This document shows, piece after piece, positions 40,573-49,876 of a stretch of DNA of 64,000 nt. The translations under genes and the position numbers were made by a program. Each line of letters begins with the position of its first letter. Positions within the stretch are counted from its first letter, which is position 1. Below the pieces are notes generated by a model, which worked only from the letters and a program-made list of their open reading frames with translations, ran no database searches and had not been told where the DNA came from. The DNA lies in the NCBI GenBank assembly GCA_028285405.1, contig JANQPH010000034.1, positions 1 through 64,000 on the forward strand. Reading direction: 5' to 3'. Source of the DNA: Thermoleophilia bacterium (lineage in GTDB: Bacteria; Actinomycetota; Thermoleophilia; Miltoncostaeales; Miltoncostaeaceae).

Positions 40573-41841
40573 ATCACAGATCAGCTTGGCTTTGCGGATC
40601 TCGGCATCCGTGCGCCCATCGTTCGCGCGCTCGAGAAGAAGGGCGCCACCAACCCGTTTCCGATCCAGTCGGCAGCGATCCCACACGCCAATGAAGGCCT
40701 CGACCTGCTCGCCAAGAGCCCAACGGGATCAGGAAAGACGCTCGCGTTCCTCGTGCCCGCACTCAACGCCCTGACCCCAGAGGACGGACCACCTGCGCTT
40801 CTGGTCCTCGCACCCACCCGGGAGCTCGCAAACCAGATCCACGACGAGGCGGGGCCGCTCGCAAAGGCCGTTGGCCTTCGCAGCGCCGTCGCGATCGGGG
40901 GGGCAAAGATCGAGCCTCAGGCCCGGCGCGTCGAGGGCGCCCAGGTGCTCGTTGCGACGCCGGGTCGGCTGATCGACTTGGTCGATCGGAGAGCGGTCGA
41001 TCTCGGCCGAGTCAAGATCCTCGTGCTCGACGAGGCGGATCGCATGCTCGACATGGGCTTTCGCCCGCAGATCGATCGACTCATCGCGAGGTTGCCACGG
41101 CGTCGCCAGACCATGCTGTTCTCGGCGACGCTCGATGGCGAGGTTGGAGAGCTGGCGCGCGCCTATACAGACGATCCCGCCCGAGTCTCGGCCGCCGCGC
41201 TGGGCGATGGCGAAGGCGAGGTCGCACACAGCTTCACGTCGGTCCAAGGCAATCGTGGGAAGCGCGATGCGCTACTCGAGCTCTTGGAGCGAGGCGACCC
41301 CGGACTCACACTCGTCTTCTCGCGGACCAAGCACGGTGTGAAGCGACTGCGCCGAGAGCTCGAGCAGCGGGGCACCTCGGTGGCCGCTCTGCACGGCGAC
41401 ATGACCCAAGCCGGACGTCAGCGGGCCCTTGCGGCGTTCACAGACGGCAAGGTGAACGTGCTGGTGGCGACCGACATCGCCGCTCGAGGGATCGATCTCG
41501 CGGACATCACCCGGGTCGTGCACTTCGACGCCCCGACCACGCGCGAGGACTTCGTACATCGCTCGGGACGCACCGGCCGGGCAGGGCGATCGGGAGTCTG
41601 CGTCACCTTCGTGACCTCGGCAGAGGAGGCAGACGTGTCTCGGCTGGCTGCCAGCTGTGGTCTGGAAGCCGAGTACCAAGCGGCGGGGCTCAAGATGGCC
41701 GCTCCGCGCATTCTGCGCACCGGCGGGCGCAACAAGGGCCGTGGAGGCCGGCGCGCGCGCTCAACTGCGCCGCCGACGCCGACACCTGATCGGGGAAACA
41801 GGATCCGACGAAAGAGCACCCCCTCCTCGACCAAAGGCTGA
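40573..41841 (+). CDS. DEAD-box RNA helicase
   Basis: 422 residues. Q-motif 'GFADLGI...PFPIQSAAIP', Walker A 'SPTGSGKT' (49-56), 'PTRELA', 'TPGRLID', 'VLDEADRMLDMGF', 'SATL', 'HGDMTQAGR', 'VATDIAARGIDL' and 'HRSGRTGRAG' are complete; the tail is basic. The conserved N-terminus begins right after ATC 40573, which has AAAGGAAGG at 40557-40565 with 7-nt spacing. No ATG, GTG or TTG occurs in frame between the stop at 40471 and Leu61, well inside the ATPase. ATC appears to be the start. If not, the gene is damaged or there is a base error. Confidence 0.88.
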   Translation: MTDQLGFADLGIRAPIVRALEKKGATNPFPIQSAAIPHANEGLDLLAKSPTGSGKTLAFLVPALNALTPEDGPPALLVLAPTRELANQIHDEAGPLAKAVGLRSAVAIGGAKIEPQARRVEGAQVLVATPGRLIDLVDRRAVDLGRVKILVLDEADRMLDMGFRPQIDRLIARLPRRRQTMLFSATLDGEVGELARAYTDDPARVSAAALGDGEGEVAHSFTSVQGNRGKRDALLELLERGDPGLTLVFSRTKHGVKRLRRELEQRGTSVAALHGDMTQAGRQRALAAFTDGKVNVLVATDIAARGIDLADITRVVHFDAPTTREDFVHRSGRTGRAGRSGVCVTFVTSAEEADVSRLAASCGLEAEYQAAGLKMAAPRILRTGGRNKGRGGRRARSTAPPTPTPDRGNRIRRKSTPSSTKG

Positions 41842-41920
41842 AGAGCGTCCGACTCGTCCCCGGGGGTTTGCCTTGGGGACGGAGCCCCGACGCCGGCCGC
41901 TGATCCAGGCGGGCGAGCGC

Positions 41921-42586
41921 CTAGTGGGGCCCGTGGACCACCAGCCAGACCCCGACGTCGAGGCACGCAAACGCTCCGACCGTCAGCAGATGAAAGAGCT
42001 CGTGGAATCCGAACGTGGATGGAAAGAGGTCCGGCGTCCGGAGCGCATAGATGAGGGCGCCGACCGAGTAGATCGCCCCACCCACGATCGCAAGGACAAC
42101 CGGCGCGATCCCGGCGCCGTCGAGCAGCTGGGGAAACACGGCGACCGCCGTCCACCCGAGAGCGACGTAGAGCGACACGAAGAACCAGCGGGGCGCCGCT
42201 CCCCACGCCAGGCGCACTACGACGCCTCCGGCCGCAGCGGTCCAGATGAACCCGAGCGCCAGCGCTTGCGTCACACCGGACAGCGCAACCACCAAGAACG
42301 GCGTGTACGTGCCCGCGATGATCAAGAAAATCGCGGCGTGATCGAGCCGCTGAAGGAGTTGGCCGGACCGGCCGCTCGCTCGGCTCAGGTGATACGTGGC
42401 GCTGGCGGCAAAGAGCGCAGCCGCACAGAGTCCGTAGAGGACGAGGGCCACCCGCGTTGCCGGGTCGGGCGCCAAGACGACGAGCACGATCCCGGTCGCG
42501 ACCACGAGAGGTAAAGCACCTGCATGGATCGCGCCCCGAAGGAGTGGGGTCGGTCGGATCGGGACAGGCGCAGGTACTGCGGTCAC
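41921..42586 (-). CDS. hemolysin III / PAQR-type membrane protein
   Basis: 221 residues, seven helices. 'ASATYHLSR', 'RLDHAAIFLIIAGTYTPFLV' and 'FGFHELFHLLTV' hold the family's Ser, Asp and three His, a likely zinc site. Bacterial members are of unclear physiological role. GTG 42586 with GGAG six nt upstream. Confidence 0.92.
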   Translation of the reverse strand: MTAVPAPVPIRPTPLLRGAIHAGALPLVVATGIVLVVLAPDPATRVALVLYGLCAAALFAASATYHLSRASGRSGQLLQRLDHAAIFLIIAGTYTPFLVVALSGVTQALALGFIWTAAAGGVVVRLAWGAAPRWFFVSLYVALGWTAVAVFPQLLDGAGIAPVVLAIVGGAIYSVGALIYALRTPDLFPSTFGFHELFHLLTVGAFACLDVGVWLVVHGPH

Positions 42587-42859
42587 CGGGAGCTCCTCGT
42601 GGATCGGCTCCGCGGTCCGCGGCGCACATCGATCGTAGCGCCCTCCGTGTCGAGGCCGAGAAACGATGGGCCTCCAGCGGGGGGCGTTGTCGCGCCCGGG
42701 GCGCGGCCACGCTCGAGAGTGGCCGCGGCCGTCCCGACGTTGTACTCGGCCGGCGATCTCCGTCTACGAGCCTCTGCGCGTGCGCTCGCGCGAGCCAGTG
42801 TGCGACACCGGCCGCACCTGCCTTGAAATCCGGCTGGGAACCCGCAAGCGTGCGCCCGG

Positions 42860-45619
42860 TTGCCCAATCCCACCGAGCCGAACGACGAGTCACGCGACGC
42901 GCCGCTCCGGCGGGACGTGTCGTTTCTCGGTCGCCTGCTCGGGGATGTACTGGTGGAGCAGGACGGTCCCGAGCTGCTCGAGGTGGTCGAGCACCTGCGT
43001 GGGGCCTATCGCCACGCCCGGCGCCCCGAGGGGCACGTCAGCCACGCCGAGGAGGCCGATGGTGTCGTCGGCGAGCTCGATCGGCGCGGCCTGCTCGGGG
43101 TGATCCGTGCGTTCAGCGTCTACTTCCTCCTCGTCAACGCGGCCGAGCAGCACCACCGCGTGCGCCGGCGGCGTGCGCGGGACGCCGAGCGCGAGGAGGC
43201 CCGCAGGTACCAGCCCGAGAGCATCGGGGCGGCGCTCTCGACGATGCATGCGCGCGAGCTGGACCCCGACCGGCTGCAGCGAGCCGTCGACCGGCTGTCG
43301 GTCGAGCTGGTCGCGACGGCGCATCCGACCGAGGTCTCGCGACCCGCGGTGCTCGAGAAGCACCTCGTGCTGAACGCGTGCCTGGCGCGCCTCGACGACA
43401 CCACGGTCCCCCCCGGCGAGCGTCGTGACATCACCGAGGAGCTGCTCGAGGAGATCACGCTCCTCTGGCAGACCGATCCGCTCAACGATCGCGCTCCGCG
43501 CGTCGTCGACGAGGTCGAGCGCATCCTCTTCTTCTTCGACCGGATCCTGATCGAGGAGTCGGTGCTGGTGCTCGAGGAGCTCGATCGCCAGCTGGACAAG
43601 TGGTTCCCCACCGTGCAGCCGCCGCACCGCGCGCTCAGCTTCGGATCGTGGGCTGGCGGCGACCAGGACGGCAACCCGAACGCGACGCCCGACCTGATCG
43701 GTGCGGCGCTCGCCAAGCACCACGCCCTCGTCGAGCGCTCGCTGGACCAGCGCCTCCGCCGGCTCGCCGAGAACCTCACGGTCTCGGATCGGCTGGTCGA
43801 GGTGAGCCCGGCACTGCTGGCCTCGCTCGAGCGCGACGCCGAGCGCGACCCCGAGGGCGCGGCGAGCCTGCACGATCGGTTCCCCCGCGAGCCGTACCGG
43901 GTCAAGCTCGAGCTCCTTCGCCGGCGCCTGTCGGGTGAGGCGCCGCGGTTCACCGGACCCGCCGAGCTCGCCGATGAGCTCGAGGACATGCGCGCGGCGC
44001 TCGCCCATCACCAGGGCGCCCGGGTGGCGGACCGGTCGCTCACCCGCCTGATCCGGCAGGTCGAGGTGTTCGGCTTCCATCTGGCGACGCTCGACGTCCG
44101 GCAGCACTCGAGCGTGATCGGCGCGAGCGCCGCCCGCACGATCGGCCTCGAGCCGGACGCGCTGGCGGCGCTCGACGAGGCGGAGCGCATCGAGGTGCTG
44201 AGCCGCGCACTGACGAGCGCGGAACCGCTCCAGCGTCATGACGAGGACTCGTACGTGGCAAGCCTCGTCGAGGTGAGAGACGCGATCGAGCGCCATGGCC
44301 CGGGTGCCGCGGGCACCCTCGTCATCAGCTTCACGTCACGGGTCTCGGACCTGCTCGCGACCCTCGTGGTGGCGCGGTCGGTGGGCCTGGTCCGCGTCCT
44401 GGACGACGGCGCCGTCGAGTCGGCGGTGGACGTGGTTCCGCTCTTCGAGACGATCGACGACCTCAGGCGTGGCCCCGCGATCCTGACCGAGCTGTTCGAG
44501 ACCCCGGCGTACCGGGGCGTGCTCGCGGCGCGCGGGGATCGCCAGACAGTGATGGTCGGCTACTCGGACTCGAACAAGGACGGGGGATATCTGTCCGCGA
44601 ACTGGGAGCTCTTTCGCTCACAGGAGCGGATGGCCGACACGTGCCGCCTGCACGGCATCGGGCTGACGCTGTTCCACGGACGCGGCGGCACCCCCTCGCG
44701 CGGTGGCGGATCGACGTACGCCGCGGTCAAGGGCGGGCCGATCGGCACGCTCGAGGGCCGCATCCGGATCACCGAGCAGGGCGAGATCCTGAGCTACAAG
44801 TACGGCCTGCCGCGCGTCGCCGAGCGCAACCTCGACTCGGTGCTCGCGGCCGTGCTCGAGCGCACGGTCGAGGAGGACGAGGCCGAGGGCCTCTCGGCCC
44901 GCCGGCCGGTGTGGGACGAGGTCGCCGAGGAGCTCGCGACCCTGTCGCTCACGACCTACCGCCAGCTGGTCGAGGAGGACCCGGGGTTCATGCCCTACTT
45001 CCTCCAGGCCAGCCCGGTCCGAGAGCTCGCCCTGCTGAACATCGGCTCACGCCCGGCAAAGCGTCCCGGCGGAGACGGTGAGCTCGCGCTGTCGGACCTG
45101 CGCGCCATCCCCTGGGTGTTCGCCTGGACGCAGAACCGGCATCTGCTGCCCTCGTGGTTCGGCGCCGGCACGGCGCTCAGCCGCCTCTCCGAGCGCTACC
45201 GGGGAGCGGCGGGCGTGCTCTCGGACATGTACTCGCGCTGGCCGTGGTGGCGGGCCGTCGTCGGCAACCTGCAGATGACGCTCGCCAAGACCGACCTGCG
45301 GATCGCTCGGACCTACGCCGGGCTGGTCGAGGACGAGGCCCTGCGCGAGCGCATGTTCGGGCTGATCGAGCGCGAGTACGCGGCCGCGTGCCGCGGAGTG
45401 CTGCAGATCCTGGACCAGGACGAGCTGCTCGACGACGCGCCGCACCTGCAGCGCTCAATCCGGCTGCGCAACCCCTACATCGATCCGCTGAACGCGGCCC
45501 AGGTGACGCTGCTGCAACGACTCAGGGCGACCTCCGACCCGCAGGCGCGCGAGCAGCTCGAGCACCCGCTCCGCCTGACCATCAGCGGCGTCGCGGCGGG
45601 GATGCGCAACACCGGCTGA
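42860..45619 (+). CDS. ppc: phosphoenolpyruvate carboxylase
   Basis: 919 residues, full length. Catalytic motifs: 'VATAHPTEVSRPA' (His near 155), 'SWAGGDQDGNPNAT', 'VMVGYSDSNKDGGY', 'LFHGRGGTPSRGGG', 'NLQMTLAKTD' and the C-terminal 'GMRNTG'. It adds bicarbonate to PEP to form oxaloacetate, replenishing the TCA cycle. The start is read as TTG 42860, since conserved 'LRRDVSFLGRLLG' lies 16 residues in. Pyruvate kinase at 61.4 kb draws on the same PEP pool. Confidence 0.96.
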   Translation: MPNPTEPNDESRDAPLRRDVSFLGRLLGDVLVEQDGPELLEVVEHLRGAYRHARRPEGHVSHAEEADGVVGELDRRGLLGVIRAFSVYFLLVNAAEQHHRVRRRRARDAEREEARRYQPESIGAALSTMHARELDPDRLQRAVDRLSVELVATAHPTEVSRPAVLEKHLVLNACLARLDDTTVPPGERRDITEELLEEITLLWQTDPLNDRAPRVVDEVERILFFFDRILIEESVLVLEELDRQLDKWFPTVQPPHRALSFGSWAGGDQDGNPNATPDLIGAALAKHHALVERSLDQRLRRLAENLTVSDRLVEVSPALLASLERDAERDPEGAASLHDRFPREPYRVKLELLRRRLSGEAPRFTGPAELADELEDMRAALAHHQGARVADRSLTRLIRQVEVFGFHLATLDVRQHSSVIGASAARTIGLEPDALAALDEAERIEVLSRALTSAEPLQRHDEDSYVASLVEVRDAIERHGPGAAGTLVISFTSRVSDLLATLVVARSVGLVRVLDDGAVESAVDVVPLFETIDDLRRGPAILTELFETPAYRGVLAARGDRQTVMVGYSDSNKDGGYLSANWELFRSQERMADTCRLHGIGLTLFHGRGGTPSRGGGSTYAAVKGGPIGTLEGRIRITEQGEILSYKYGLPRVAERNLDSVLAAVLERTVEEDEAEGLSARRPVWDEVAEELATLSLTTYRQLVEEDPGFMPYFLQASPVRELALLNIGSRPAKRPGGDGELALSDLRAIPWVFAWTQNRHLLPSWFGAGTALSRLSERYRGAAGVLSDMYSRWPWWRAVVGNLQMTLAKTDLRIARTYAGLVEDEALRERMFGLIEREYAAACRGVLQILDQDELLDDAPHLQRSIRLRNPYIDPLNAAQVTLLQRLRATSDPQAREQLEHPLRLTISGVAAGMRNTG

Positions 45620-45631
45620 CGCCCCTCACGG

Positions 45632-45637
45632 TAGGCT
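45632..45637 (+). promoter_or_regulatory. -10 box TAGGCT for the Tim44-domain pair
   Basis: Ends 7 nt before ATG 45645, no ribosome-binding site seen; leaderless pattern. Confidence 0.45.
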
Positions 45638-45644
45638 CGCGCCC

Positions 45645-46454
45645 ATGAGCCGCGCGCGACCCCTCCGGCTGCTCCTCACCCTGGGCATCGCCCTGCTCCT
45701 CGCCCTCCCCGCGGTCGCATCGGCCGCGGCCGGCGGCAGCACCGGCGGTGGCGGTGGCGGCGGTGGAGGCGGTGGCGGCAGCTTCGGCGGCGGCGGGAGC
45801 GGGAGCGGCGGCGACATCTCGACCGGCTCGACGACGTGGGACGCCGTGATCTGGACGATCATCGTCGTCGGGATCATCGTGTTCTCGTTCAGCGGCTGGT
45901 TCACGGCCCAGCTCAAGGTCATCCCGCGCCGGCGGCGCGCGAAGCGCATGCGGCGAGAGGCCGAGATCGCCGCGCTGAAGGACCCCACCTGGGACCCGGC
46001 CGAGCTCAAGGCCCGGGTGGTCGAGACCTTCTACCCGATCCAACGAACCTGGGCGCAGAACGACGCGCCGGCGTCGGATCCGTTCGTCTCGGACGCACTG
46101 CTCGAGCGGCACCGGCTCCAGCTCGACGGCTACAAGGCGCAGGGCCGCATCAATCGGATCGAGGACCTGAAGCTCGACGAGGTCGAGATCATCCGCGTCC
46201 ACAACGTGACCGAGGACCATCTGGACCACTTCGTCGCCTACCTGGAGTTCAAGTCGCGGGACTGGATGGAGGACGTGGAGACCGGCCAGGTGGTGAACGG
46301 GGTGAAGGGCCAGCTCAGCACCTTCAAGCAGTTCTGGACGTACACGCGCGATCCCGACGAGGGCTGGGTCCTCGACGAGATCCAGCAGGAGTCCGAAGGC
46401 GAATATCACCTGAAGGCCGAGGCGGTGAACGTCGACCGGCTCGTGCTCGCCTAG
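45645..46454 (+). CDS. Tim44-like domain protein, signal-anchored
   Basis: 269 residues: signal peptide 1-27, a Gly/Ser-rich stretch with a run of about 12 Gly (30-55), a membrane helix (about 65-87), a basic patch ('RRRRAKRMRR'), then a Tim44-like domain (about 110-265) with 'VVETFYPIQRTWAQND' and 'FKQFWTYTRDPDEGWVLDEI'. Bacterial Tim44 proteins are membrane-associated, of unknown cargo. The next gene is a shorter paralogue 12 bp downstream. Confidence 0.85.
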   Translation: MSRARPLRLLLTLGIALLLALPAVASAAAGGSTGGGGGGGGGGGGSFGGGGSGSGGDISTGSTTWDAVIWTIIVVGIIVFSFSGWFTAQLKVIPRRRRAKRMRREAEIAALKDPTWDPAELKARVVETFYPIQRTWAQNDAPASDPFVSDALLERHRLQLDGYKAQGRINRIEDLKLDEVEIIRVHNVTEDHLDHFVAYLEFKSRDWMEDVETGQVVNGVKGQLSTFKQFWTYTRDPDEGWVLDEIQQESEGEYHLKAEAVNVDRLVLA

Positions 46455-46466
46455 CGAGGCGGCAGG

Positions 46467-47132
46467 ATGGGACTGCTGAGGCGACTCTTCGGGAAGGCCG
46501 ACCCGGAGCACGAGGAGCGTGGCGAGGACGTCACGGCCCACCTGCGGGCGGCGGCCGCGACGGATCGAACCCTCGCGCCGGAGCGGATCCGGCGGCGGGT
46601 GCGAGACGTGTTCTTCGCCCTCCAGCGCTCGTGGATCGAGCGGGACCCGTCGGTCGCCGAGGGCTTCCTCAGCCCCTCCCTCGCCGAGCGCCAGCGCCTG
46701 CGGATCGACGGCCTGATCCGCCAGCACCGGGTCCACCGCCTGGAGAACCCGCTCATCGAGGACCTCGACTTCGTCTCGTTCGCCCCCGGAGACGACGTGG
46801 CCGAGCCGTGCGTGACGGCGCGCCTCTGGATCAGCATGGTCGAGACGATCCGGGACAGCCGCGACGGCACGCTGGTGGCGGGCACGCCGCGCGAGAAGCG
46901 GCTCACGACCGAGTACTGGACGTTCGAGCGCCGCGGAGGCACCTGGCTGCTGGCCGACGTCGAGCAGGACGACGAAGGGCGCCGCCACCTGTCCGCGCCG
47001 CTCGTCGGCGACGACTTCGCCCACCTCTCACCCGAGATGGCGCTCCGGGAGCGCTACGCCCGGGCCGAGATCACGCTGGAGCAGTTCGAGGAGCAGATGG
47101 GCGAGCTGCTCCGGCAGGACCCGATCGCCTGA
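46467..47132 (+). CDS. Tim44-like domain protein with SHOCT-like tail
   Basis: 221 residues, no signal peptide. Residues ~35-180 form a Tim44-like domain homologous to the preceding gene ('VRDVFFALQRSWIERDPS', 'RRGGTWLLADVEQDD'). Residues ~190-218 ('ALRERYARAEITLEQFEE') look like a SHOCT oligomerisation motif. GGCGGCAGG precedes ATG 46467. Probably a soluble partner of the anchored paralogue. Confidence 0.8.
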   Translation: MGLLRRLFGKADPEHEERGEDVTAHLRAAAATDRTLAPERIRRRVRDVFFALQRSWIERDPSVAEGFLSPSLAERQRLRIDGLIRQHRVHRLENPLIEDLDFVSFAPGDDVAEPCVTARLWISMVETIRDSRDGTLVAGTPREKRLTTEYWTFERRGGTWLLADVEQDDEGRRHLSAPLVGDDFAHLSPEMALRERYARAEITLEQFEEQMGELLRQDPIA

Positions 47133-47135
47133 TCG

Positions 47136-47154
47136 GAGCGGCTATGCGCCGCTC
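47136..47154. terminator. hairpin between convergent genes
   Basis: GAGCGGC-TATGC-GCCGCTC, perfect 7-bp stem, placed between the Tim44 gene and the convergent lipoprotein gene (overlaps the stop of the latter). Confidence 0.5.
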
Positions 47155-47633
47155 TCGGGCACGTCCTTGCAGTTCTCCTGCTCGAGCGCGTCGACCTCTG
47201 CGGCGGCCGGCTCGAGCGCGTCCTCGAGCGCTGCGCGGCGCTCCGGGGACTGCTCCTCCGCAAGGGCGGTGATCTGCGGCTGGGCCGACTGCACCGCCGC
47301 CAGCGCCTCGTCGGTGTTCACCTCGGCCCCCTGTGCGGCGAGGCTGACGCTGTCCATCGCGCCCCCGATCGCGGCGTTGATCTCCTGCAGCTCGGTCTGG
47401 CTCGTCGAGTCCGTGACCGACTGGGCTTGGCCGATCGCCGTCGACAGGTCCGCGAGGCTGGAGCAGAACTCGGCCACGGCGGTCTCGTCCGGGCCGGTGT
47501 CGGTGTCGCCCTCGTCGTCGCCGCCGCACGCCGCGAGCCCGAGCGCCAGCGCGCTCGCCGCGGCCACCGCGAACACGCCGAGACGACCTCTGCGCGTGAG
47601 GGTCCGGCCCCGTGGCGTCGTGCGATGCGACAT
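47142..47633 (-). CDS. secreted lipoprotein
   Basis: 163 residues. Type II signal: basic N-terminus, helix 'LGVFAVAAASALALGLAA', lipobox Cys at 'LAACGG'. The mature part is acidic and helical ('FCSSLADLSTAIGQAQSV'), with cysteines near both ends that could form a disulfide. ATG 47633. Function unknown. Confidence 0.75.
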   Translation of the reverse strand: MSHRTTPRGRTLTRRGRLGVFAVAAASALALGLAACGGDDEGDTDTGPDETAVAEFCSSLADLSTAIGQAQSVTDSTSQTELQEINAAIGGAMDSVSLAAQGAEVNTDEALAAVQSAQPQITALAEEQSPERRAALEDALEPAAAEVDALEQENCKDVPESGA

Positions 47634-47745
47634 CCGTCGGAGCCTAGTGGCTGAAATCCACCGGATTGCGACCCGGCAAGTAACAGTCGCGGCGGTAGGG
47701 TGGCGCGGCCGCGCCATCGGCCCGTTGCCTCGACCGAAAGCGCAC

Positions 47746-48438
47746 ATGACCGCGACGACCATCGGGGTGGTCACCGACACCCACGTCGGTGACGAGCTCC
47801 CCCGCCTGCCCACCGAGGTGCTCGAGCGGCTCTCCGGGGTCGATCTGGTGCTCCACGCGGGCGACCTGGTCGACCCGAGCGTCCTCGAGGACCTCCGCAC
47901 GGTCGCGCCGGTGGTGGCGGTGCGCGGAAACCACGACCACCAGAGCGATCTGCCCGACGTCGTGCTGGTCCGAGCCGGCGGACAGCGGATCGCGGTGCTG
48001 CACGGCATCCGCCCAGCGCCGATCGAGCTCGGCTCGGCGCTCGCGTTCACGTTCCTCGGACGACTCGATGTCGAGCGCCACTGCCGGGCGCTGGCGCACC
48101 AGGCACCCGCCGCCGACCTGGTCGTGTTCGGGCACATCCACATCCCGATCGACCGGACGATCGGGGGCACGCGCTTCTACTCCCCGGGACCGGTGTACCA
48201 GCCGGAGCTCGATCCGAGCTTCTCGTGGGACGGCGTGCCGAGGCGCATGTACCGCAAGCTGCGAGAGCGAATCCCCGCGCACGCCCGGCGTCCCGCGATC
48301 GGGATCGTGCGTGTGAACGCGTCCGGGATCCACGCCGGCACCGTGCATCTGGATGGGCCGATCGCCCCGGATGGGCCGACGTCCGATGACGCGCTCGGTT
48401 TGGCGAGCCATGGTGCGGCTCTACCCTGGCGGCCATGA
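47746..48438 (+). CDS. metallophosphoesterase (MJ0936/YfcE-like)
   Basis: 230 residues. Metal-site motifs: 'VVTDTHVGDELP', 'HAGDLVDPSVLE', 'VRGNHDHQ', 'VLHGI' and 'VFGHIHIP'. The YfcE-type fold hydrolyses phosphodiesters; substrate not predictable. The last 60 residues extend past the family core. ATG 47746. Its stop overlaps the next gene's ATG (ATGA). Confidence 0.9.
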   Translation: MTATTIGVVTDTHVGDELPRLPTEVLERLSGVDLVLHAGDLVDPSVLEDLRTVAPVVAVRGNHDHQSDLPDVVLVRAGGQRIAVLHGIRPAPIELGSALAFTFLGRLDVERHCRALAHQAPAADLVVFGHIHIPIDRTIGGTRFYSPGPVYQPELDPSFSWDGVPRRMYRKLRERIPAHARRPAIGIVRVNASGIHAGTVHLDGPIAPDGPTSDDALGLASHGAALPWRP

Positions 48439-49016
48439 CGAGACGACGGCTCACCATGCTTCTCGCGGTCGGCGGCATCGTGGTCGCGGTGCTCGTTGCC
48501 GCGACAATCGGCATCGCCGCATCGAGCGGAGGCGGCTCGTCGGGGCCGATCACCGGCGAGGCCGCGGACGAGGCGTACTACGACACGCTCGCCGAGCTGT
48601 CCGAGACCGGCGTCTCGGTCGTGACGGGACTCACGGATGCCGAGCGCCGCAGCGACCTCGAGGACTCCGCGCGAGAGCTGGTCGACGCCTACGAGGGCGC
48701 GATCGGAACGCTCGATGATCTGCGCCTCGACGATCCGGACCGGGAGGCTGAGCGCGTCGCGCTCGTCGAGCGGTCGGGGCCGATGCTGGACGCGCTGCGC
48801 GAGGCCGAGGACGCCGCGGACACGAGCGCGCTCGACGCCGTCGTGATCCTCGTCGACGAGCGGGGAGCGCTGCTCGACGGGCTGGAGGCGCTTGCGAACG
48901 CGTACCGCGGCGGCGCCGAGGCCCTGCGCGAGGGCGACGGCGACGCGTACCGCGAGGCCCTCGAGCGGCTGCGCCCGACGATCGACGAGCTGTCGGACCG
49001 CGTCGGGATCAGCTAG
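48435..49016 (+). CDS. anchored hypothetical protein
   Basis: 193 residues: one N-terminal membrane helix (about 8-30), then an all-helical acidic extracytoplasmic part ('DLEDSARELVDAYEGAIGTL', 'ALREGDGDAYREALERL'). TACCCT ends 7 nt before ATG 48435, so it may have its own leaderless start beside coupled translation. It overlaps the convergent DUF1295 gene by 8 bp. Function unknown. Confidence 0.65.
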   Translation: MTRRRLTMLLAVGGIVVAVLVAATIGIAASSGGGSSGPITGEAADEAYYDTLAELSETGVSVVTGLTDAERRSDLEDSARELVDAYEGAIGTLDDLRLDDPDREAERVALVERSGPMLDALREAEDAADTSALDAVVILVDERGALLDGLEALANAYRGGAEALREGDGDAYREALERLRPTIDELSDRVGIS

Positions 49017-49800
49017 ACGAGGCCGGCTCCCGGGGCGGGCGGGGGAAGAACCCGCTCGTGCGCCGCACGTAGTCGGCGTACCCCGGACGGCTCTTGGCGA
49101 GGTCCTTCTCGAGCAGGGCCGCACCGGAGACCCTGATCAGCAGCACCGACATCAGGATCGGGCCGAGGATGCTGGCCGCCCCGATCCCGGTCTCGGCCGC
49201 GACCAGGAAGATCCCCCACCACACGCAGAAGTCGCCGAAGTAGTTCGGATGGCGGGTGTAGCGCCAGAGGCCCGTGTCGAGCACGCGGCCCTTGTTGGCG
49301 GGGTTGGCGCGAAAGCGACCCAGCTGCCAGTCCCCGACGGTCTCGAAGAACAGACCCACCGCCCACACCGCGACACCGATCCCCGCGAGGACCCCGAGCC
49401 GGGTGTCGGGCACCGACCCCATCTGCACGGGCAGCGCGACGATCCACATCAACGCGCCCTGGAGCGCGAACACCGTGACCAGGCTGCGGATCCAGAAGAC
49501 CTTCGGCCGCCGCTCGCGCATGCGGACGTACCGGGGGTCCTCCCCCTTCCCGACGTTGCGCCGGAACAGGTGCACGAACAGGCGCAGGCCCCAGATCGTC
49601 ACCAGGCCAGCCAGCAGCCACCGGCGACCGGGATCGCCGCCACCCACCGAGAAGGCGATCCAGGCGGCCACCACGAATCCGACCGGCCAGACGATGTCGA
49701 TGATGCTGACGTCGCGCAGCGGCACGCTCACGGCCCAGGTGAGCAGCATGAGGGCGGCGATGCCGGCGGCGACCGCCCAGAAGACCAAGCCGAAGTCCAC
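49009..49800 (-). CDS. DUF1295 / steroid 5-alpha-reductase-like membrane protein
   Basis: 263 residues, about six helices. 'GLWRYTRHPNYFGDFCVWWG' is the family signature (isoprenylcysteine-methyltransferase-like C-terminus). Start read as GTG 49800. It diverges from the CFA-synthase-like gene 77 bp away; DUF1295 and CFA-like genes are frequent neighbours, so a lipid-modifying role is plausible. Confidence 0.87.
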   Translation of the reverse strand: MDFGLVFWAVAAGIAALMLLTWAVSVPLRDVSIIDIVWPVGFVVAAWIAFSVGGGDPGRRWLLAGLVTIWGLRLFVHLFRRNVGKGEDPRYVRMRERRPKVFWIRSLVTVFALQGALMWIVALPVQMGSVPDTRLGVLAGIGVAVWAVGLFFETVGDWQLGRFRANPANKGRVLDTGLWRYTRHPNYFGDFCVWWGIFLVAAETGIGAASILGPILMSVLLIRVSGAALLEKDLAKSRPGYADYVRRTSGFFPRPPREPASSS

Positions 49801-49862
49801 GGCCGAAGGCTCGCAGCCGGGACGCCGCGCGGGTAGGCCGATCTGGGCGCGCCGAGCGTCGC

Positions 49863-49868
49863 TAACCT
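49863..49868 (+). promoter_or_regulatory. -10 box TAACCT for the CFA-synthase-like gene
   Basis: Ends 8 nt before GTG 49877; no ribosome-binding site. Confidence 0.45.
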
Positions 49869-49876
49869 GACAAACC

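Noticed and set aside
40110-40577. Minus-strand frame over the right flanking repeat
   Set aside because: Overlaps the helicase start region and repeat; parallels the left repeat only through shared sequence, so treated as a relic rather than a gene.
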